Shown one piece after another: positions 1 to 4,940 of a stretch of 6,660 nt of DNA. Location: assembly GCA_903930165.1 (NCBI GenBank), contig CAIYXO010000444.1:1-6660 (forward strand), in the 5' to 3' direction. Position 1 is the first letter of the stretch. The number at the start of each line of letters is the position of its first letter. The notes below the pieces were generated by a model, which saw nothing but the letters and a program-made list of their open reading frames with translations, did no database searches and had not been told where the DNA came from. The position numbers were made by a program, and so were the translations under genes. The stretch comes from an uncultured Verrucomicrobiota bacterium (GTDB taxonomy: Bacteria > Verrucomicrobiota > Verrucomicrobiia > Limisphaerales > UBA9464).

Positions 1-1026
1 CGGGATGCTGCCGAGGATCGGCACCTTACTCTCGGCGTCGGACTTGGTGTCGGAGATCAGTCCGCCGATGACGACCGTCTGCGAATGCGGCGTGACGACC
101 ACGGTGTCGGCGGAGCGGACGTTGATGTACGGGGCCGAGACGTCGGAGGACAGCGACTGGCGTTCGGTGGGCGAGACCGAGGAGATCTGGGGTTGGACGA
201 TCATCTCAACCTGGCCGTTGGCGCCGATGAACGGCGTGACGTTGAGGATGATGCCGACGTCGGTGTAGCTGACGTTGACGATGGGGATGGTGTTGTTGCC
301 GGCCTGGGCGAAGGAGACGCCCGAGGGCAGGGGGACCTGCTGTCCGACGACGATCTTCGCAAGCTGTCCGTCGCGGGCGATGATGGAGGGCTTGGAGAGC
401 ACCTGGGCCTTGCCGGCCTTGGCGATGGCGCGGAGCGTGGCCTGGAAGTCGGTCCCGGCGATCTGGTAGAGGCCGCCGGCGCCGGCGCCGTTCGCGCCCG
501 GGGTGAGGGCGCTGGACATCGGACCGCCGATGACGCTGGCGTTGGTCACCACTGAGTTGAGGCCGGAGAGTCCGAGGACCGAGCCGCCGCCGGTGGTGAT
601 GCCGTTGCCGACGTTCTTGGCCCAGCCGCCCTCGACCCCGATGTCGGACGAGTTGTTGAGCTGGACCTCGACGAACACCACGTTGATCAGCACCTGCGGC
701 TTGGGCGAGTCGAGGTTGGAGATGACGTTGCTGATCTGGAGGCTCGTGTCGGCGTCGGCGATGACGATGATGTTATGGGTCTGGGGATCGACCGTGATGA
801 TGGCGCTGCCGACGCTGCCGTTGTTGTTGTACTGGCTGGAGCTGCTGGAGGAGCTGCCGCGGTTGGCGTTGTTGCCGCCGCCGCCGAAGCCGCCAAATCC
901 GCCGAAGCCACCACCGCCGCCGCCGCCGCCGCCGCGCTGCTGCGCGTGAAGGAGCGGGTTTGCCGCCAGGAGCAGGGCGGCCGCCGCGGCGAGGCGGGTG
1001 AACCGCCGGAAGGAAGGAATGTTCAT
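1..1026 (-). CDS. gspD: Secretin C-terminal half: half N3 plus secretin barrel domain (GspD-like, 3' end outside window)
   Basis: This gene encodes the outer-membrane channel part of a T2SS secretin; 342 codons are visible and the frame runs off the left edge. The ATG at 1026 opens a typical Sec signal peptide (MNIPSFRRFTR, then an Ala/Leu core) with likely cleavage after LHA at residue 28. Residues 32-51 are Gly/Phe-rich, followed by Ser/Asn-rich sequence to about 70. Residues 76-107 (TVDPQTHNIIVIADADTSLQ and following, ending in NLDSP) match the second half of an N3 domain. The secretin core then begins at PQVLINVVFVEVQ. Further family marks are QVLSKPSIIARDGQLAKIVV (208-227), GQQVPLPSG, VSYTDVGIILNVTPFI and GGLISDTKSDAESK leading into VPILGSIP, the conserved end motif. 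There is no N0, N1 or N2; those lie in the gene just upstream. No Shine-Dalgarno-like motif precedes the start. Family assignment is firm. Whether the system exports proteins or builds a pilus is inferred from the neighbours. Confidence 0.93.
   Translation of the reverse strand, partial: MNIPSFRRFTRLAAAAALLLAANPLLHAQQRGGGGGGGGGFGGFGGFGGGGNNANRGSSSSSSSQYNNNGSVGSAIITVDPQTHNIIVIADADTSLQISNVISNLDSPKPQVLINVVFVEVQLNNSSDIGVEGGWAKNVGNGITTGGGSVLGLSGLNSVVTNASVIGGPMSSALTPGANGAGAGGLYQIAGTDFQATLRAIAKAGKAQVLSKPSIIARDGQLAKIVVGQQVPLPSGVSFAQAGNNTIPIVNVSYTDVGIILNVTPFIGANGQVEMIVQPQISSVSPTERQSLSSDVSAPYINVRSADTVVVTPHSQTVVIGGLISDTKSDAESKVPILGSIP
874..933 (-). repeat. Coding Gly/Phe-rich tract at the mature N-terminus of the secretin half
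   Basis: This encodes residues 32-51 of the C-terminal secretin half: nine Gly codons, six of them consecutive GGC triplets, then three Phe residues spaced by two Gly each. It closely resembles the tract in the N2 loop of the partner gene. The GGC run is a likely site of replication slippage. Confidence 0.8.
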
Positions 1027-1052
1027 GGAATCTGTGGGAAAGACCGTGGGGT
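1027..1052 (-). other. 26-base gap between the two secretin halves
   Basis: This is the only spacer of more than a few bases between genes here. Read on the minus strand it is pyrimidine-rich, holds no purine-rich ribosome binding motif near the ATG at 1026, and shows no obvious hairpin or promoter. The reading frame of the downstream gene stays open through the gap and into the 3' end of the upstream gene, so there is no stop in that frame across the junction. Translation of the second half probably depends on ribosomes arriving from the first half or on an SD-independent start; this is inference. Confidence 0.7.
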
Positions 1053-2393
1053 TCAGAACAGGTTTCCGCCGCCGCCACCGCCGGTCCGTGTCCCGGTGCC
1101 GCCGAAGGCCGAGGAGGTTCCTCCGCTGACCGTGGTGCTGCTGCTGCTCGAGTTGTTCTGCTGGCGCTGCATGAGCGCGCTGTTCTGCTGAGCGGTGGAT
1201 GAGGCGCTGTTCCCCCGGCCGGAATTGCTGCCTTGGAACATGTTCTGGAGCACCTGGACCGCCTGCTGGGGATCGCCGTTCTCCATGTGGTAGACGTAGA
1301 CGCGCTGGTCGCGGTTGGAGGGGACGTCGAGTTCGCGGACCATTCCCGCGATCTGGGTCATCAGGTCCTTGGAGGCTGTGACCACGACCGAGGAAGTGCG
1401 GGCGTCGGCCACCGAGACGACCTGCGAGGCCTTGCGGATGCGGTCGTTGGCGCCGGAGGCCGCTGCGGTGTTGCCGCCGCCGCCACCCCCACGGCCGCCG
1501 CCGCCGAACCCGCCGAATCCCCCGAACCCACCGAACCCTCCGCCACCCGGGGCTCCGCCGAAGCGGATCGGAGACTGCGTGCCGGATCCGCTCGAGGAGC
1601 TGGTGTTGAAGAGTTCGGTGAGCAGCGTCGCGACCTCGCCCGGATTGGCGTTCTTCAGCTTGAAGACGCGGATCTCCGTCTCCGACTGGGCGCTGGTGTC
1701 AATCGCGCGGATGATCTCGACGAGGTGCCGGATGTTCGACTGGGTGTCGGTCATCACGATCGAGTTGCCCGCGGCGTTCGCGACGAACGTCGCGTTCGCG
1801 GAGACGAACGTGGAGAGGTCCTTGGCCAACTGCTCGGCCTCGACGTAGCGGATGGGGATGATCTGCGTGACGACCTCGTCGTTGGCCGGGATCAGCGCCG
1901 GATCGTTGCTGACCTTCACCGGGATGTTGCGGCTCTTGGCGGTGTTGCGGTCGACGATGGTCAGGGTCCGGCCGTCCCGGATCGCGGCGTAGCCGTTCTT
2001 TCCGAGCACCGAGTTGAGCAGGTCCACCGCCTCGTCCCGGGTGAGGGGCTGGTTGCTGATGACGCTGACCTCGCCCTTCACCGTGGCCTCCATCACGACG
2101 ACGAAGCCGGCGGCTTCGCTCAGATGGCTGAGCACCTGGTCGAGCGGAGCGTTCCGGAAGTTGAGTCGGATCGCGTCGGGCCCCGACGGCGAAGGCGTCG
2201 TCTCGGCCAAGGGCTGGGGTTCCGAGGCCCCGGGCTTGGGTGTGGAGTCGTCGGCCGACTTCGCCGGCGCCACAGCCGTTGCCGTGGCGCTGGGGGTGGT
2301 GTCGGCGGCCTTGGGGGCGTCCTCGGCGCGGGCGGCGGCGAGGATGCCGGCGGCGCAGGCGGCGGACATGATCCGGGTGATGGCTGTGTTCAT
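1053..2393 (-). CDS. gspD: Secretin N-terminal half: N0-N1-N2 and half N3 (GspD-like)
   Basis: This 446-residue exported protein carries the periplasmic ring domains of a GspD/PilQ-type secretin without the barrel. A signal peptide (cleavage likely after ARA, residue 23) is followed by an Ala/Pro-rich linker (24-73). N0 spans about 74-150 (IRLNFRNAPLDQVLSHLSEA through GRTLTIVD). N1 spans about 175-233 (TQIIPIRYVEAEQLAKDLST through LVEIIRAID). N2 spans about 239-357 and is interrupted by a Ser/Gly/Phe-rich loop (263-318); it ends in SVVVTASKDLMTQIAGMVRE and LDVP. Residues 363-387 (RVYVYHMENGDPQQAVQVLQ) are the first strand and helix of N3. The protein then ends in a 59-residue Ser/Gln/Gly tail ending GGGGGGNLF and TGA. 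A full GspD is usually about 600-700 residues, so this is a half protein. Its ATG overlaps the stop of the upstream gene (ATGA). The N0 domain is the known docking site for GspC HR domains, and such a protein is encoded immediately upstream. Confidence 0.92.
   Translation of the reverse strand: MNTAITRIMSAACAAGILAAARAEDAPKAADTTPSATATAVAPAKSADDSTPKPGASEPQPLAETTPSPSGPDAIRLNFRNAPLDQVLSHLSEAAGFVVVMEATVKGEVSVISNQPLTRDEAVDLLNSVLGKNGYAAIRDGRTLTIVDRNTAKSRNIPVKVSNDPALIPANDEVVTQIIPIRYVEAEQLAKDLSTFVSANATFVANAAGNSIVMTDTQSNIRHLVEIIRAIDTSAQSETEIRVFKLKNANPGEVATLLTELFNTSSSSGSGTQSPIRFGGAPGGGGFGGFGGFGGFGGGGRGGGGGGNTAAASGANDRIRKASQVVSVADARTSSVVVTASKDLMTQIAGMVRELDVPSNRDQRVYVYHMENGDPQQAVQVLQNMFQGSNSGRGNSASSTAQQNSALMQRQQNNSSSSSTTVSGGTSSAFGGTGTRTGGGGGGNLF
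1473..1559 (-). repeat. Coding Gly/Phe-rich low-complexity tract in the N2 loop
   Basis: This encodes residues 279-307 of the N-terminal secretin half. It includes four consecutive Gly-Phe-Gly 9-base units that vary at third codon positions, flanked by pure Gly runs. The synonymous variation argues for selection on the protein rather than recent slippage. It sits between the two halves of N2, in the place of a surface loop. Confidence 0.8.
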
Positions 2394-2962
2394 TTCGACT
2401 CCTGTTGGCGTTTCAGCATGAGCTTCCTGAGAATTTCGGCGGCGTCGCCCGTGGCGGCGGGTGGTGTGGCGGCGGAGGCGTCCTCCGCGGCGTCGGTCTT
2501 GGCCGGGGCCTCGACGGGTTCGGCTCCGTCCAGGCGCAGGGCCTTCCCGATCGCCAGTTCGATCTCCGCGCCCTCCTTGGGCTTGAGTACCACCGAGGAC
2601 GGTCGGATTGCCGCGACGGTGAATCCCGCGATGGACCCGTTGGCGGCGATCGTCTTCTTGTACTCGGAGGCGGGGCCGTCGAAGAAGGCGAACCGGCCGC
2701 GGGAATAGTCCATGACGCCGACGAGCGTGAGCGTCGGTATGACCGTGTTGCGGGGCCGTTCCGGCTGGCGGCGCGACTCGCCGGGTCCGCGGGCCCGACG
2801 TTCCGGGTCGAAGATGTTCCGGTCCGAGATGAAGCGGACGAACGAGGACGGATCGGGCGCGGCGGCCGGGGCGTTGGTCGAGGGCTCGTCTGCCGCGAGC
2901 GCCGGGAGGGCGAGCAGGGCCGTCGCGAGGACGGCGGCGCCGTGGATGCGTGTGCGCTTCAT
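2390..2962 (-). CDS. Exported GspC/PilP-like HR-domain protein
   Basis: This 190-residue protein probably links the inner-membrane platform to the secretin. Residues 1-23 form a signal peptide ending ALA before ADEPS. Residues 41-53 (FVRFISDRNIFDP) resemble the N-I-F element that precedes HR domains in GspC-type proteins. About 75-142 form a compact beta-rich segment (IPTLTLVGVMDYSRGRFAFF, a G-S-I-A-G-F turn, then VVLKPKEGAEIELAIGKALR) like the HR/PilP fold. An Ala/Pro-rich linker leads to a short basic helix at the C-terminus (AAEILRKLMLKRQQESK). Unlike standard GspC it has a seemingly cleavable signal rather than an anchor helix, and unlike PilP it has no cysteine for lipid attachment. Both ends overlap neighbours by ATGA. 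A moderate AGGA lies nine bases before the start. It sits where pilP lies in pil clusters and gspN in many gsp clusters. The HR assignment comes from pattern and context, not a strong motif. Confidence 0.75.
   Translation of the reverse strand: MKRTRIHGAAVLATALLALPALAADEPSTNAPAAAPDPSSFVRFISDRNIFDPERRARGPGESRRQPERPRNTVIPTLTLVGVMDYSRGRFAFFDGPASEYKKTIAANGSIAGFTVAAIRPSSVVLKPKEGAEIELAIGKALRLDGAEPVEAPAKTDAAEDASAATPPAATGDAAEILRKLMLKRQQESK
2399..2403 (-). promoter_or_regulatory. Ribosome binding site of the N-terminal secretin gene
   Basis: AGGAG on the minus strand, five bases before the ATG at 2393, inside the 3' end of the preceding gene. It is the best Shine-Dalgarno match in the window. It supports this start together with the ATGA overlap, and it contrasts with the second secretin gene, which has no such motif. 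Confidence 0.7.
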
Positions 2963-3495
2963 GGACGGGATTCCTGGGTCAGGGTGAGCCCGCTCACCTG
3001 GAGGCCGAGGGTGAGCTTCTGGCCGGTCTTGTCACGGGTTCCGAGCTGGACGGAGGCGATCCGGACGCCGAGGGGGCTGTCCTCGATCCGTTGGAGGAAT
3101 CCGCCCAGGTGGGAGAGCGACCCCGAGGCCTCCACGCGGCAGGTGAGGGTGGAGTACTCCTCCGAGTCGTTGCGCCATTGGGGGATGGTGTCCGTCACCT
3201 CGGCGCCTGCCGCGCGGGACCACGCATTGAACTCGTTCAGCAGGCGTTGCTCGGCAAGCGAGGGATCCGTGGGAAGGGTGTTGGTCCTCATCGATTCCCA
3301 GCGTCCGCGGATTCCCGCTTCGCGGCGGAGAAGGGCGGCGCCTTCGTCGACCTGCTTGCGCAGGGATTCGATCTTCTTCGATCGGGCGGCCCACCAGTCG
3401 CCTGCCGGGCCGATGACCAGCAGGTCCGCGGCGTAGAGGGCCGCGGCTCCGGCCGCGAGGATCATGAGAAGCTGTTGTCGGTTGCGGATGTTCAT
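2959..3495 (-). CDS. gspM: T2SS inner-membrane protein GspM / PilO-like
   Basis: This is a 178-residue bitopic membrane protein of the assembly platform. A short cytoplasmic N-terminus (MNIRNRQQ) precedes one membrane helix (about 9-28, LLMILAAGAAALYAADLLVI). A charged, probably coiled-coil stretch follows (about 35-65, ARSKKIESLRKQVDEGAALL). The C-terminal alpha/beta domain (about 78-175) includes LAEQRLLNEFNAWSRAAGAE and LGGFLQRIEDSPLGVRIASV and resembles the ferredoxin-like fold of PilO and GspM. The frame stays open far upstream across gspL, but the ATG at 3495 is chosen because it gives the membrane helix at the right place, overlaps the gspL stop by ATGA, and has GGGAG seven bases upstream. 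The upstream extension is Arg/Pro-rich shadow sequence. The family is known to pair with GspL/PilN through periplasmic domains, and GspL is encoded next door. Confidence 0.85.
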   Translation of the reverse strand: MNIRNRQQLLMILAAGAAALYAADLLVIGPAGDWWAARSKKIESLRKQVDEGAALLRREAGIRGRWESMRTNTLPTDPSLAEQRLLNEFNAWSRAAGAEVTDTIPQWRNDSEEYSTLTCRVEASGSLSHLGGFLQRIEDSPLGVRIASVQLGTRDKTGQKLTLGLQVSGLTLTQESRP

Positions 3496-4940
3496 GGTGT
3501 GGCTCCCGGGTTCCACTGGAAGCCGAAGGTGAACTGGATGGGACTGGTGCCGCGGATCTGGTCCCGGTGCAGCTGGGTCACGCCCGGCGCCGCATTGAGC
3601 GTCTCCAGCATCTGCAGGAACGCCGCGGTGTCCCGGGCGGTTCCGGCGCAGGTCACGTTCGAGCCCTCGCGAATCTCGATGCTCGTCGCGGTCACCGAGC
3701 CGTCCTGGGGAAACGCGGCGCTGAGCTGCCGCAGGACCGCGAGGTTCGGGAACGAGTCGTCGAACCAAGGGCGGTATTGCCGGATGCGCTGCTGCATGGA
3801 ATCCAGTTCGGCGACCTTGGACGACATGGCGGACCAGCGGCGTCCGAGCAGGAAGAGCTGGACCTGCTGGTAGAGCACGAGTGCGGCGAGCAGCGCGAAG
3901 ACGCCGGCGGCCACGGCCCCCGCGGTCTTGAGCCGGCCCGCGGAGTAGCGGGCCACGAGGCGTCCCACCAGGGTCGGACGCGTTGGAAGCAGGTCGCAGG
4001 GGGATGGGATCCCCACGAGGAAGCGGGCCGCGATCGCGACGGCGATGGAAGCGGGCGTGCCGGAGGCGATCCCGGGTCCGGGCTCGCCGTCCGGGAAGTT
4101 CGGTGCGACTTCGGTTGCGAGTCCGGACTGGCGCAGGCGTTCCGCGAGGGCGTCCGCCAAGGCCTGCGACGGCGCCGAAGGTCCGGTGATACGCGCGCCC
4201 ACCACCTGTTGGCGGAGAGCGTCGGGAAGCTGTCCGAGCGTGATGCGGATCTCGCGGGCCACGATCTCCGGCCGCGGGGCGAGGCGTGTGCCGTCCTCGG
4301 CCGGATCGCCTTCCAGGGTCCGATGCGCGGCGACGCCGCCGCCGGCGACGACCAGCAGGATCACCTGTTCGTCCTCGAGGGAAACCAACAGGAGGCCTTC
4401 CTGGAAATCCCGGGGCCGCACCAGGGCGGGTGTTCCCAGCGGAAGTCCCTCCAGCCGGAGCCCCGCCTTCGTCAATCCCGCCTCTAGGCCCGACAACGGC
4501 GAGTCGGCCACGCCGAACAGGGTCACGTGGTGGCTTCCGCGCGGGAGGGCGCACCGGGACGAACCCTGGCGCAGGGCCGATGTGTCCGTGGAGAAGCAGC
4601 GCTCGGCCTCGAGTTGGAGAAGGCTCTCGGCGTCGGCGGCGGGGAGCTCGGGGATCTCGGTCCTGCCGGTGAGGATCCAGCGTGGCGGGACGGCGACCAC
4701 GCAATGGCGCTCGCGGATGCCCGCGGCCTCGAGGTGGGTCCGGATCTCGGTGCCGAGAGCCTCGGGGGGGGTGGAGGGGACGGCGGAGGCCAAGGGCACG
4801 GTGACGCTGGCGACGATGCGCAGAGATCCGTTGGCGCGGACGAGATGGGCGGCCTCGAGGCGGCCGGCTCCGAGCCGGAGACCGACGATCGAGGTGGGGC
4901 GTTTCCGTCGCCCGAATCCGGAGATGGCGGCTGAGTTCAT
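3492..4940 (-). CDS. gspL: T2SS inner-membrane platform protein GspL (PilM-PilN fusion architecture)
   Basis: A 482-residue protein with an actin-like cytoplasmic domain, one membrane helix and a periplasmic domain. Residues about 16-325 are PilM/GspL-like: an opening SIVGLRLGAGRLEAAHL, VVAVPPRWILTGRTEIPELP with the following acidic helix (ESLLQLEAERCF), a strand-rich centre (GLLLVSLEDEQVILLVVAGG), and a C-terminal lobe with ARITGPSAPSQALADALAER and SIAVAIAARFLVG. The membrane helix is about 340-366 (GAVAAGVFALLAALVLYQQV). After it come a short coiled coil (370-392) and a PilN-like alpha/beta domain (400-477, LRQLSAAFPQDGSVTATSIE to IQFTFGFQW). In T2SS the cytoplasmic part recruits the ATPase GspE, which is not in this window. 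The ATG at 4940 overlaps the gspK stop and the TGA overlaps the gspM start, both as ATGA. No strong Shine-Dalgarno motif precedes the start, which fits coupling to gspK. Confidence 0.88.
   Translation of the reverse strand: MNSAAISGFGRRKRPTSIVGLRLGAGRLEAAHLVRANGSLRIVASVTVPLASAVPSTPPEALGTEIRTHLEAAGIRERHCVVAVPPRWILTGRTEIPELPAADAESLLQLEAERCFSTDTSALRQGSSRCALPRGSHHVTLFGVADSPLSGLEAGLTKAGLRLEGLPLGTPALVRPRDFQEGLLLVSLEDEQVILLVVAGGGVAAHRTLEGDPAEDGTRLAPRPEIVAREIRITLGQLPDALRQQVVGARITGPSAPSQALADALAERLRQSGLATEVAPNFPDGEPGPGIASGTPASIAVAIAARFLVGIPSPCDLLPTRPTLVGRLVARYSAGRLKTAGAVAAGVFALLAALVLYQQVQLFLLGRRWSAMSSKVAELDSMQQRIRQYRPWFDDSFPNLAVLRQLSAAFPQDGSVTATSIEIREGSNVTCAGTARDTAAFLQMLETLNAAPGVTQLHRDQIRGTSPIQFTFGFQWNPGATP
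3503..3507 (-). promoter_or_regulatory. Ribosome binding site of gspM
   Basis: GGGAG on the minus strand, seven bases before the ATG at 3495, within the end of gspL. It decides the gspM start, since the frame itself has no stop for more than 1.6 kb upstream. Confidence 0.6.

Noticed and set aside
1027..1052. Promoter or terminator between the secretin halves
   Set aside because: Twenty-six bases are too short for a full promoter, and no -10-like box, stem-loop or T-run is seen.
874..1559. CRISPR or mobile repeat array
   Set aside because: The repeats are short in-frame Gly/Phe codon runs with synonymous variation, not spaced direct repeats or inverted termini.
2345..2393. Possible lipobox (S-A-A-C) in the signal peptide of the N-terminal secretin half
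   Set aside because: The position before the Cys lacks the usual Leu/Val/Ile at -3, the hydrophobic stretch before it is too short, and a good ARA cleavage site follows at residue 23.
1233..2708. Long plus-strand open frame antisense to the N-terminal secretin and HR genes
   Set aside because: Its translation is dominated by Asp, Val, Gly and Arg without any domain pattern, and it mirrors real genes with clear family motifs on the other strand. GC-rich coding DNA commonly leaves such frames open.
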